64,000 nucleotides of DNA from Micromonospora sp. MP36. GTDB taxonomy: Bacteria > Actinomycetota > Actinomycetes > Mycobacteriales > Micromonosporaceae. Below are positions 9,746 through 17,669 of the stretch, piece by piece; position 1 is the stretch's first letter, and the number at the start of each line of letters is the position of its first letter. Below the pieces are notes generated by a model. It had not been told where the DNA came from. It saw nothing but the letters and a program-made list of their open reading frames with translations, and searched no databases. A program made the position numbers and the translations under genes. The DNA lies in the NCBI RefSeq assembly GCF_008119785.1, contig NZ_VSFA01000017.1:35500-99499 (forward strand), in the 5' to 3' direction.

Positions 9746-9796
9746 CTCGTCGGTCCCCGACGCTGCCGCCGCCACCCGACGGGCCGTCCCCACGGC

Positions 9797-9833
9797 GTCA
9801 CCGGTCGCGGACTTCCCGCCGCCGACCGGTGAC
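9797..9833. terminator. Inverted repeat after the GH26 array (terminator or operator)
   Basis: Arms GTCACCGGTCG (9797-9807) and CGACCGGTGAC (9823-9833) pair perfectly over 11 bp with a 15-nt loop. It lies between the polysaccharide and polyketide blocks. It could end the GH26 transcript or bind a regulator of the next operon; a TTGACG hexamer follows at about 9839. Confidence 0.45.
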
Positions 9834-9944
9834 GGCCGGTTGACGCGAACTCCGGCAGGGTGCGCAGGACGACGTCGTGGTGGTCCGGGCCCGCCGGCCT
9901 CGACAGGTCCACCGTCTCCCGCGTAGGCCGTCGAAGGAGACCTC

Positions 9945-12224
9945 ATGATCAGGACGATGGTCCGGATGCGCGCGCGTCCGGGGTGCGAACCCGCCGTGAC
10001 GGCGGCGTGGCGCACGGCCGCCGGGCGGATCGCCGGCCTGGCCGGCAACCTCCGGCAGGAACTGCTGCTCGACGCCACCGACCCGCGCGTGTTCGTCGTC
10101 GTCACCGAGTGGGCCGACGAGTCGGCCCTGCACGACTACGAGAACGGGGCCGTCGCCGCGCGCTTCGCCGGCGCCGTCCGCCCGCTGGTCGAGCCGCCCG
10201 GACCGGGCAGCTACCGGGTGATGCGCGACCCCGACGGCACGGGCTCGGCGATCTTCGTGGACGTCGAGGTCATCGTGCCGGCCGCCCGGCTCGCCGAGTT
10301 CGAGCGCGGGTACGCCGAAGTCCTCACCCGGATGGCCGGGATACCCGGGTACGTGCGCGAGGACCTGCTGCGCGAGCCCGACTCGGACGTCTTCCACATC
10401 TTCGCTGAATGGAACAGCGAAGCCGAGTTCTACCGCTGGATCGGCGACCCGGCACACGCCGAGCAGGAGGCCGGACCGATCGCACCGTTCCTTCTCGACT
10501 TCCGGCGCCGCCTCTTCCACGTCGCGGCCGAGTCCGGGAGCACATGGGCACCGAGTACGGGCAGGGAGGCCGACGTGGACAGGACAACAGACGTACTGGT
10601 CGTCGGGGCGGGGCCCACTGGGCTGACCGCCGCCGTCGAGCTGGCCCGGCGCGGCATCGAGTGCCGGGTGATCGACAAGCTGGCCACCCCGCCCGGGCAG
10701 GCGGACAAGGCGATCGGCGTGCACTGCCGCACGATGGAGCTCTGGGAGGACCAGGGCATCGTGCGGGAGGCCATGGACGCCGGGATCTGGCTGACCGGCA
10801 ACATGGTGTTCGTCAACGGTGTGGAGACCCACCGGATGAGCTGGGAGCTGCCCGAGCTGCCGTACGCGCACCTCGGCCTGCCCCAGTACGAGACCGAGCG
10901 CATCCTCACCGAACGGCTCGCCACCCTCGGCGTACGCCCGCAGCGCGGCGCCGAGCTGGTCGAGTTCACCCAGGACGACGACGGCGTGCTGGCCACGGTC
11001 GCGACCGCCGACGGCGGCCGGGAGACGGTCCGAGCGAAGTACCTGGTCGGCTGCGACGGCGCGCACAGCCGGGTCCGCGAACTGCTCGGGTTGACCTTCA
11101 CCGGCGGCCTCGGCCGGTTCCCGCAGCTGTTCATGCTCGGCGACGTCGACGTGGACTGGGACATGCCCGACGGCCACCTGCTCCGGTTCCTGCACGAGAC
11201 CGACGGCCGGATGGACGGGATGCTGGTCTGCGTCCCGCTGCGCGGCGAGGCCCGGTACCGGATCGCCACGCTCGCGCCACCCCGGTTCTTCGCCCAGACC
11301 GGCGGCCAGGACGCCCCGCCCGGGTTCAGCGAGGAGCTGGCCGCACCGACCCTCGCCGACGTCCAGGCCGCGCTCGACCACCTGGCACCGCCCGGCACCC
11401 GGGCGTCGAACCTGCGCTGGTCGTCGGTGTTCCGGATCAGCCACGGCATCGTCGACCGCTACCGCGACGGCCGGGTGTTCGTCGCCGGCGACGCGGCGCA
11501 CCTGCACCCGCCCGCCGGCGGCCAGGGCATGAACACCGGGATCCAGGACGCCTGGAACCTGGCCTGGAAGCTGGCCCTGGCGGTACGCGGACTCGCCGCG
11601 CCCGGGCTGCTCGACAGCTACGAGACCGAACGGCGCCCGGAGGGCGAGGAGATCGTCGGGCGCGCGGTCCGGATGGCCTTCACCGACGAGCTGGACCGCG
11701 AGGACCTGAAGCGCCAGTTCCTCCAGGAGATGTCCATGCTGCTCAGCTACGCGGACAGCCCGCTGGTCGGCGAGTGCCTGACCGATCCGGACGCGCTCCG
11801 CACCGGCCCGCGGCCCGGCGACCGCGCCCCCGACGTCGCCGGCCTGCGCCGGCAGGGCGTCGGACACCCGCTGCGCCTGCGCGACCTCACCCGCGGCACC
11901 CGGCACACCCTGCTGGTGTACGCGGACGGCTCCGCCGACGAGGCGGCGCTGGCCACGGTGGAGAAGCTGTACGCCGAAGTCCGCGGCCAGACGGCCGGGG
12001 AGGTCGACGGGTACCTGCTGCTCAGCCCGGACGTCCCCGCGCCGCGGCTGCTCGCGCCGCCGGTGGTCCGCGACGACGACGGCGGGTTCCGCGCCACGTA
12101 CGGCGTCACCGGCACCGCCCTGTACCTGATCCGCCCGGACGGGCACGTCGGGTTCCGCAGCCAGCCGATCGACGCCGACGCGCTCCGCAAGCACCTGCAC
12201 CTGGTCTTCGGCGGTGCGAAGTGA
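9945..12224 (+). CDS. Fused ABM-ABM-FAD monooxygenase (polyketide tailoring)
   Basis: 759 residues with three parts. Residues about 1-95 and 100-190 are two antibiotic-biosynthesis-monooxygenase (ABM, cofactor-free anthrone-oxygenase type) domains; each has the WxxExxxxxY/W-type strand (VVTEWADESAL, IFAEWNSEAEF). Residues about 211-700 are a group A FAD monooxygenase of the RdmE/PgaE/MtmOIV kind: GAGPTG at 221, the DG motif (GCDGAHSR, near 368), GDAAHLHPPAGGQGMN (near 515), then a thioredoxin-like C-terminal domain. Such enzymes hydroxylate or ring-cleave aromatic polyketides. The start is ATG 9945 after GAAGGAGA. A second good start signal sits inside the gene before the FAD domain (see separate entry). 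It heads a coupled operon with an ABM protein and a P450. Confidence 0.87.
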   Translation: MIRTMVRMRARPGCEPAVTAAWRTAAGRIAGLAGNLRQELLLDATDPRVFVVVTEWADESALHDYENGAVAARFAGAVRPLVEPPGPGSYRVMRDPDGTGSAIFVDVEVIVPAARLAEFERGYAEVLTRMAGIPGYVREDLLREPDSDVFHIFAEWNSEAEFYRWIGDPAHAEQEAGPIAPFLLDFRRRLFHVAAESGSTWAPSTGREADVDRTTDVLVVGAGPTGLTAAVELARRGIECRVIDKLATPPGQADKAIGVHCRTMELWEDQGIVREAMDAGIWLTGNMVFVNGVETHRMSWELPELPYAHLGLPQYETERILTERLATLGVRPQRGAELVEFTQDDDGVLATVATADGGRETVRAKYLVGCDGAHSRVRELLGLTFTGGLGRFPQLFMLGDVDVDWDMPDGHLLRFLHETDGRMDGMLVCVPLRGEARYRIATLAPPRFFAQTGGQDAPPGFSEELAAPTLADVQAALDHLAPPGTRASNLRWSSVFRISHGIVDRYRDGRVFVAGDAAHLHPPAGGQGMNTGIQDAWNLAWKLALAVRGLAAPGLLDSYETERRPEGEEIVGRAVRMAFTDELDREDLKRQFLQEMSMLLSYADSPLVGECLTDPDALRTGPRPGDRAPDVAGLRRQGVGHPLRLRDLTRGTRHTLLVYADGSADEAALATVEKLYAEVRGQTAGEVDGYLLLSPDVPAPRLLAPPVVRDDDGGFRATYGVTGTALYLIRPDGHVGFRSQPIDADALRKHLHLVFGGAK
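10563..10577 (+). promoter_or_regulatory. Internal ribosome-binding site and in-frame GTG before the FAD domain
   Basis: AGGGAGG at 10563-10569 is followed 5 nt later by an in-frame GTG at 10575, and the residues after it (DRTTDVLVVGAG) are a typical N-terminus of a stand-alone FAD monooxygenase. There is no stop codon between the ABM part and this point. The site is either a fossil of a gene fusion or makes a shorter FAD-only product. Confidence 0.5.
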
Positions 12225-12541
12225 CCAGGGTGCGCACGGTGCTCGCGATGCGGACCAAGGAGGGCTGCGAGGACCGTTTCGAGGCGGAGTGGCTCTCGGC
12301 CGCCGAGGAGATCCGCACGCTGGACGGCTGCCTGCACCAGGACCTGGTCCGCGACGCCGACGACCCACGCAGCTATCTGATCATCAGCGACTGGGCCGAC
12401 CGGGAACGGTTGGACGCCTTCGGCCGCAGCGAGCACCGCGACCGGCTCCTGCGCATGATCCGTGAGCTGCGCGAATCCGCGCAACGGCACACCTATCAGG
12501 TGCTGCACAGCGTAGGCAGCGAGCTTGAGGAGACGAGATGA
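12221..12541 (+). CDS. Antibiotic biosynthesis monooxygenase (ABM) family protein
   Basis: 106 residues, one ABM ferredoxin-like domain: VRTVLAMRTKEGCEDRFEAEW, then DLVRDADDPRSYLIISDWADRERL, then a C-terminal helix. The GTG start overlaps the stop of the fused monooxygenase by 4 nt and its own stop overlaps the P450 start, so the three are translationally coupled. Cofactor-free quinone-forming oxygenases of this family (ActVA-Orf6, TcmH) act on anthrones. It could instead be a non-catalytic partner of the fused ABM domains. Confidence 0.8.
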   Translation: MTRVRTVLAMRTKEGCEDRFEAEWLSAAEEIRTLDGCLHQDLVRDADDPRSYLIISDWADRERLDAFGRSEHRDRLLRMIRELRESAQRHTYQVLHSVGSELEETR

Positions 12542-13764
12542 CCGAGCAGGCCGTACCCGCGTCGGAGTTCTACACCGACGAGTTCGCCGCCGACCCGTAT
12601 CCCAGCTTCGCGCGGCTACGGACCGACCGGCCCGTGTGTCCGGTCAGCTCGCCCCGCTTCGACCAGTACCTGATCACCAGGTACGACGACGCCAAGACTG
12701 CGCTGACCGACCCGCGGCTGTCCAAGGACCTCTACGGCCCCGGGCAGCACTACCTGCGGCTCTTCGGGCCGAACTCCGAGGGGCTGAACAAGAACATGCT
12801 CAACTCCGACCCGCCGGAGCACACCCGGCTGCGCCGGATCATCTCGCAGGCGTTCGCGCCGCGCCGGATCGAGGCGCTGCGGCCGCGGGTGGCGCAGATC
12901 GTGGACGGCCTGCTCGACAAGATCGTCCCGCAGGGTCAGGCCGAGTTGATGCACGAATTCGCGATCCCGCTGCCGATGATGGTGATCTGCGAGCTGCTCG
13001 GCATCCCCGCAGCCGACCACGCGCAGGTGCTCGACTGGACCCAGGTGATCCGCACCTCCGGGTCCTCCCGCCGCCCTCCGCAGGAGGAGCGGGCGGCCGT
13101 GCAGGAGGCCCAGCTGAAGCTGCCCGACTACCTCTTCGACCTCATGCAGGCCAAACGGGCGCACCCGGCCGACGCCATCATCGGCGCGCTGATCGACTCC
13201 TGTGACCGCGAGGGGGCGCTGTCCGAGGCGGAACTGGTCACCACCACGTTCCTGTTGCTGTTCGCCGGGCATCAGACGACCGCGGACTTCCTCGGCAACG
13301 CCACGCTGGCCCTGTTGAACCATCCCGAGCAGCTCGAACTGCTGCGTACCACGCCGCAGTTGCTGCCGGCGGCGATCGAGGAGCTGCTCCGGTTCGACGG
13401 CCCGTTGCCGGTGGCCAGCCCGCGGATCGCCACCGAGGACGTCGAGTACGACGGGATGTGCATCCCGCGCGGATCGATCGTCGGAGTGGTGATCAACTCG
13501 GCCAACCACGACCCGGCGCACTTCGCCGACCCCGATCAGCTGGACGTGCGGCGGGTGCGCGGCCCGCACCTCGGCTTCGGTCACGGCGTCCACTACTGCC
13601 TGGGCGTCTCGCTGGCCCGGATGGAGGCGCAGATCGGCCTCGGGGCGCTGCTGCGCCGGTTGCCCGGACTGCGGCTCGCCGTGCCGCTCGCCGAGGTACG
13701 CCGGCTGCCGGCCGCGTCGCCGTTCCGGGGCCTGCTGGAACTTCCGGTCACCTTCTCCGCCTAG
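12538..13764 (+). CDS. Cytochrome P450 (CYP105/107-type bacterial class I)
   Basis: 408 residues, the usual length for a soluble bacterial P450. The I-helix oxygen-activation motif is AGHQTT (residues 243-248), the K-helix ExxR is E282-R285, and the heme-binding loop FGHGVHYCLG places the thiolate ligand at Cys354. HTRLRRIISQAF is the conserved C-helix region. It needs ferredoxin and a reductase, and neither is encoded nearby. The ATG overlaps the preceding stop by 4 nt. From the context it should oxidise the same aromatic polyketide as the two preceding enzymes. Confidence 0.92.
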   Translation: MTEQAVPASEFYTDEFAADPYPSFARLRTDRPVCPVSSPRFDQYLITRYDDAKTALTDPRLSKDLYGPGQHYLRLFGPNSEGLNKNMLNSDPPEHTRLRRIISQAFAPRRIEALRPRVAQIVDGLLDKIVPQGQAELMHEFAIPLPMMVICELLGIPAADHAQVLDWTQVIRTSGSSRRPPQEERAAVQEAQLKLPDYLFDLMQAKRAHPADAIIGALIDSCDREGALSEAELVTTTFLLLFAGHQTTADFLGNATLALLNHPEQLELLRTTPQLLPAAIEELLRFDGPLPVASPRIATEDVEYDGMCIPRGSIVGVVINSANHDPAHFADPDQLDVRRVRGPHLGFGHGVHYCLGVSLARMEAQIGLGALLRRLPGLRLAVPLAEVRRLPAASPFRGLLELPVTFSA

Positions 13765-13818
13765 CACCTCCGCGTCCTCGTACGCCCCCGCCACATCCCA
13801 TCCACCCAAGGAGCAGCC

Positions 13819-14481
13819 ATGGTCTTCCGGAACGTGATCGTCTGCCGCATGGTCCCCGGCAGCGAGAAAATCGTCGGCGACGTCTTCGGCCACTACGACA
13901 AAACCACCCGGCCGCAGGACCTCGGCGTCATCGGGCGGATCCTGCTGTCGCACCACGACCTCTACCTCCACGTCATCGAACGCAAGCAGGACCCGAAGGT
14001 GTCCGGCCAGACCCGCGGGCTGCCCGCGTTCCAGCAGATCGCCGAGGCCATCGCCCCCTACGTGACGCCGTACCCGAGGTACTGGACGAACCCGTCCGAC
14101 TCGGTGGCGAAGGAGTTCTACCGGTGGGTGCCGGACGGGAAGGAACCCGAGGACACCACGCTGACCGTGATCGTGGGCCGGATCAAGCCCGGCGCCGAGC
14201 CCGACGTGGCGCGCGTCTTCGCCGAGTCCGACGCCGGCCCGCTCCCCGCCGAGCTGGGGGTCACCGGCCGCTGGCTGTACGCGATCGACGACGTCTACGT
14301 GCACCTGCTGGAGCAGGACGCGTCGCTCGCCGAGGCCACGCGGCACAACCACGACAAGCCGGCGTTCAGCAAGGTGATGGAGGATCTCAGCCCATACATC
14401 AGCCCGTACCGTCCGGACCTGTGGCGCGGGCCGCAGGACTCGGTGGCCAAGCCGTACTACCGCTGGCGCGCGGAGGACTGA
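13819..14481 (+). CDS. TcmI-family polyketide cyclase, tandem-domain
   Basis: 220 residues with two copies of the TcmI-type ferredoxin-like cyclase fold: residues about 1-112 (MVFRNVIVCRMVPGSE, HHDLYLHVIER, YWTNPSDSVAKEFYRW) and 113-220 (TLTVIVGRIKPGAE, DDVYVHLLEQ, WRGPQDSVAKPYYRW). The parallel endings DSVAKxFYRW / DSVAKPYYRW show the duplication clearly. TcmI-type cyclases close the last ring of tetracenomycin-like and pentangular polyketides. The start is ATG 13819 behind AAGGAGCA. A palindromic terminator follows the stop. Confidence 0.88.
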   Translation: MVFRNVIVCRMVPGSEKIVGDVFGHYDKTTRPQDLGVIGRILLSHHDLYLHVIERKQDPKVSGQTRGLPAFQQIAEAIAPYVTPYPRYWTNPSDSVAKEFYRWVPDGKEPEDTTLTVIVGRIKPGAEPDVARVFAESDAGPLPAELGVTGRWLYAIDDVYVHLLEQDASLAEATRHNHDKPAFSKVMEDLSPYISPYRPDLWRGPQDSVAKPYYRWRAED

Positions 14482-14496
14482 GCGGCACGACCGCAG

Positions 14497-14522
14497 TGGG
14501 GGCGCCCGTGGGCGCCCCCACC
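14497..14522. terminator. Bidirectional stem-loop terminator
   Basis: GTGGGGGCGCCC (14497-14508) and its perfect complement (14511-14522) form a near-continuous palindrome between the cyclase and the convergent small gene. Confidence 0.75.
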
Positions 14523-14526
14523 GTCG

Positions 14527-14694
14527 TCACTCGTCGACAACGGTGTCCGTCTCGCCGTCGTGCTGGAACCGGACGGGCTGGTGCTCATCGGGCCGTGGGT
14601 TCTGGGACGGGGTGTGGTGCGGGTCCCCGTCCGGGGAGAAGAGCACGTCGTCGGTCTTGTGGCTCTTCTCGCGATCCTCTTCCGGGTCCGTCAC
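14527..14694 (-). CDS. Small hydrophilic conserved-type hypothetical protein
   Basis: 55 residues from GTG 14694, preceded by GAGGAG at good spacing. Very polar (VTDPEEDREKSHKTDDVLF, then PHHTPSQNPRPDEHQPVRF), with no hydrophobic segment and probably disordered. The good ribosome-binding site and a coding-like composition, different from the surrounding spacer, argue that it is real. Function unknown. Confidence 0.55.
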   Translation of the reverse strand: MTDPEEDREKSHKTDDVLFSPDGDPHHTPSQNPRPDEHQPVRFQHDGETDTVVDE

Positions 14695-14822
14695 GTCGCG
14701 CTCCTCGCCAGCTGCGCCTCGCCTGTGTTCCCACCCTAGGTGGGCGGGCCGGGCCGCCGCAGGCTTTCCCCGCCGCCCCACCCGAACTGCCGAAACCGCC
14801 CCGAAGGTGCCTGCGATGCGGA

Positions 14823-15245
14823 ATGGTGAGTGCCGCAGCGAGCCGGGTGCGGGGGTGCGGGGTGCCGATCAGGGAGATCATCCAGCTGACCGGCGCGTTC
14901 CTGGACCTCGCCGGGGTGCTGGTCATCGCCGTGGGCGCCACCATGGCCACGGTCGTCTTCGCGCGCGGCTGGTGGCGGACCCGCCGGCTGATCGACGTCT
15001 ACCCGCCCTACCGGCAGGGCGTCGGACGGGCCATCCTGCTCGGCCTGGAGTTCCTGGTCGGCGGCGACATCATCCGTACCGTGGCGGTCTCGCCCACCTT
15101 CGCCAGCGTCGGCGTCCTGGCCCTGATCGTGCTGGTCCGGACCTTCCTCAGCATCTCGCTGGAGGTGGAACTCGCGGGCCGGTGGCCCTGGCAGGGCCGA
15201 AATCCGGTGACCCGCCCGGACATCGGCTCCGGGCCGGCGCGGTAA
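14823..15245 (+). CDS. DUF1622 family membrane protein
   Basis: 140 residues with three membrane segments (about residues 19-46, 66-84 and 88-107 from ATG 14823). The pattern GVLVIAVGATMA, then YRQGVGRAILLGLEFLVGGDIIRT, then RTFLSISLEVELAGRWPW is typical of DUF1622, a small bacterial membrane family of unknown role. An alternative GTG start at 14862 would give 127 residues and fits the usual family N-terminus better. No operon partner is evident. Confidence 0.75.
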   Translation: MVSAAASRVRGCGVPIREIIQLTGAFLDLAGVLVIAVGATMATVVFARGWWRTRRLIDVYPPYRQGVGRAILLGLEFLVGGDIIRTVAVSPTFASVGVLALIVLVRTFLSISLEVELAGRWPWQGRNPVTRPDIGSGPAR

Positions 15246-15334
15246 TTCCGGGCCGGCCCGGCGGAGCGGCACAGGGAGCCCCTTGACCTGCTGAAACCGG
15301 TCGCGAACTCCTGGCAGCCCACTCACCTTTTGCG

Positions 15335-16087
15335 CTATGAGCGCTTGGCCATGTCGCGCTCGCCACCAGGGATGGGTTGCCCGGTTGCGTCGAGCAGGGT
15401 GGCGATGATGCTCGTGGAGCGCTCGGGCACGTCGAAGGCGGCGTAGCGGGGCCCGTCCGGCCGCGCTGGCGTGGGCACCGTGGCGATTGTCTGGGTACCG
15501 GCGGCCGTGACAACCTTGATCGATCTCACGTTCGGGTGCATGGCCACCAGGTAGATCCGATCATCGGCGATATCGACGCGGCCCCACACGAAGCGCGTCG
15601 GGTCGGCCAACCAGGCGGACTCATCGACGCCACACGTCGTGTGGTCTGCTTCCCGAATGATGGGGTCCCCGTAGGCGATGCCCACGGTGTTCCACTCCTT
15701 GCCCACGGCGTTCTGGTCTTCGACCACGAGTTCGACGGCGGAAAGTGGCTGGCCACAGTCGTCAACCACCCGACCCGGAATCAGCCAGTAGCGCTCGCCG
15801 TGTGCGTCGCCGCTGAGCAGTGGGTTCTTCGGAGGAATCTGGTCGACGTACTCGGGGCCGAGAAGGAAACCCGCGGCGGTCAGCGGGATCACCAGGGCAG
15901 CCATGGCCAGAGCCACGCGGCGCCGGGTGCGTCGGGGCTTCCGCGCCGTTGCTGGCCTCTCCGACGCGGCCGGGCTTTCCGGCATGGCGGTCGCGACGCT
16001 GTGCAGGCTGCGGCGCAGCCGCCGGTCGAGGTCGGGCGGGGCCAGGGGCCTGCGTCCGGCGCGGCGCCGGATGAAAATCGTCTTCAT
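15335..16087 (-). CDS. Membrane-anchored protein paired with a SigE-family sigma factor (putative anti-sigma)
   Basis: 250 residues: a cationic cytosolic part (about 1-57), one membrane segment (about 58-78, ALAMAALVIPLTAAGFLLG) and an extracytoplasmic domain of about 170 residues. There is no clear zinc HxxxCxxC anti-sigma motif. Its ATG overlaps the stop of the sigma gene by 4 nt, so the two are co-translated, the standard layout for a SigE-type sigma and its membrane partner. A role in holding or sensing for the sigma factor is inferred only from this pairing. Confidence 0.6.
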   Translation of the reverse strand: MKTIFIRRRAGRRPLAPPDLDRRLRRSLHSVATAMPESPAASERPATARKPRRTRRRVALAMAALVIPLTAAGFLLGPEYVDQIPPKNPLLSGDAHGERYWLIPGRVVDDCGQPLSAVELVVEDQNAVGKEWNTVGIAYGDPIIREADHTTCGVDESAWLADPTRFVWGRVDIADDRIYLVAMHPNVRSIKVVTAAGTQTIATVPTPARPDGPRYAAFDVPERSTSIIATLLDATGQPIPGGERDMAKRS

Positions 16088-16557
16088 GCCAGAGCCTTCC
16101 TGAGGCGGTCGAGGGCGCGCCGTAGGTCCGAGCGGATGGTGGCGGCGGGCCGGGAGAGGAGGTCAGCGATCTGCTGCAGTGGCAGATCGCTGTAGTAGTG
16201 CAGAACGACCACGGCGCGCTGCCGGTAGGGCAACCGCTGCACGTGAGCCCAGGTCTCGTCGATCTCCGGCTGTTCGGTAACTGGCTCGACTCGTGCGCGC
16301 AGGTGGAACAGACGCGCCCGAGCGCTGCGGCGATGCGCGTCCTGCGCCATGTTGACGATGGCGCGCTTGAGGTAGGGCACCGGCTCTTCGATCGACGACC
16401 AGCGGTCGAAGGCCGTGGCGAAAGCCTGCTGCACAAGGTCCTCGGCCTGTTCGCGCGAGCCGGTGAGCAGGTAGGCCAAGCGCAGCAGACTCACCCGATG
16501 CTCGCGATAGACGAACTCAGGTGGGGCAGGCGGCGTGGACGTCTGTACGTCGGTCAC
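16084..16557 (-). CDS. SigE-family ECF sigma-70 factor
   Basis: 157 residues from GTG 16557. Region 2 is YREHRVSLLRLAYLLTG and EDLVQQAFATAFDRW; region 4 is LPYRQRAVVVLHYYSDL followed by QQIADLLSRPAATIRSDLRRAL, a helix-turn-helix for the -35 element. Size and sequence fit the actinobacterial SigE-50/ECF-SigE group. An upstream ATG at 16608 would add 17 residues, but that stretch does not look like family N-termini. Coupled to the downstream membrane protein. Confidence 0.83.
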   Translation of the reverse strand: MTDVQTSTPPAPPEFVYREHRVSLLRLAYLLTGSREQAEDLVQQAFATAFDRWSSIEEPVPYLKRAIVNMAQDAHRRSARARLFHLRARVEPVTEQPEIDETWAHVQRLPYRQRAVVVLHYYSDLPLQQIADLLSRPAATIRSDLRRALDRLRKALA

Positions 16558-16642
16558 AACATCAGGTCGTCCCGGGGCCGCATTTCGTTGCAGTTTTCGG
16601 CAGGGCATGTGGCTGATCGCGCTACGCCGGCATGATCTGCGG

Positions 16643-17512
16643 TCAGATGTTGGCCGAGTCCGGCGGCACGTCCTTCGGCAGCGAGGGCACGCCGACGGCC
16701 CGCTCCTCCCGGTGGCAGCGGAGCCCGAGCGTGTACGCCGTCATCGACAGCGACCCGTACGCGTACCCGTCGACCAGCACGTCCGGCCGACCGTCGGCGG
16801 CGCCGGCCAACCCGGCCAGATATAGCAGCGGGATGAAGTGGTCCGGGGTCGGCACGGCCAGGTCGAAGTCGCGGTGCCCGTCCAGCCGGGCCGCCTCGGT
16901 CGGGCGGTCCCGCATGATGTCCCGGGCCGCGTCGTCGAAGCGCCGCGCCCAGTCGAAACCCTCGTCGGTCAGCCGCGGATCCACCCCACCCAGGTTGTGC
17001 ACCACGTTGCCGCTGGCCACGACGAGGACGCCGCGCTCGCGCAGCGGCGCGAGCCGGGCGCCGAGGTCGAGGTGGTAGTCCAGCGGCTTGAACGCGTTGA
17101 TACTGAGCTGCACCACCGGGATGTCCGCGTCGGGGAAGGCGTGCGTCAGCACCGACCAGGTGCCGTGATCGATCCCCCACGAGTCGAGGTCGGCGCCGAC
17201 CCAGGTGGGATGCACCGCGTCGCTGATCTCCTCGGCCAGTTCGGGCAGCCCGGGCGCCGGGTAGCGCACGTCGAACAGCGCCTGCGGGAAGCCGTAGAAG
17301 TCGTGGATGGTGCGCGGCCGGGGCATCGCCGTGACGGCGGTGGCGCCGATGTACCAGTGGGCCGAGACCACCAGGATCGCCCGCGGCCGGGGCACCGCTT
17401 GGCCGAACTCCCGCCAGGCGGCCGTGTAGCGGTTGACCTCCAGGGCGTTCATCGGATTGCCGTGCCCGAAGAACGCCGCCGGCATCACCGTCTCCGTCGT
17501 CTGGCTGCTCAT
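16643..17512 (-). CDS. ygiD: 4,5-DOPA-extradiol-dioxygenase-like protein (LigB superfamily)
   Basis: 289 residues. The conserved metal-binding and catalytic elements of YgiD/DODA are present: FFGHGNPM (first His), VVSAHWY (second His), GIDHGTWSVL, VVASGNVVHNLG and the C-terminal PDHFIPLLYLAGL. Members cleave catechol-type diols such as DOPA, though the physiological substrate in actinomycetes is not known. It is monocistronic by position, divergent from the P-type ATPase. Confidence 0.88.
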   Translation of the reverse strand: MSSQTTETVMPAAFFGHGNPMNALEVNRYTAAWREFGQAVPRPRAILVVSAHWYIGATAVTAMPRPRTIHDFYGFPQALFDVRYPAPGLPELAEEISDAVHPTWVGADLDSWGIDHGTWSVLTHAFPDADIPVVQLSINAFKPLDYHLDLGARLAPLRERGVLVVASGNVVHNLGGVDPRLTDEGFDWARRFDDAARDIMRDRPTEAARLDGHRDFDLAVPTPDHFIPLLYLAGLAGAADGRPDVLVDGYAYGSLSMTAYTLGLRCHREERAVGVPSLPKDVPPDSANI

Positions 17513-17669
17513 GCCGCCCCCCCCGGCTCGTCGTGAGCCGAGGGTAACCCGCGGCGCGCGTCCCTACCGGCGCGCTGCCCTCCCCGGCACCCGTTGGTCC
17601 GGTCGTTTGCACCGGCTGCGGCGCGCCGGGAACGTAGCGTGCGAAGGGAATCCGCGGGAGGCGAGGCCG

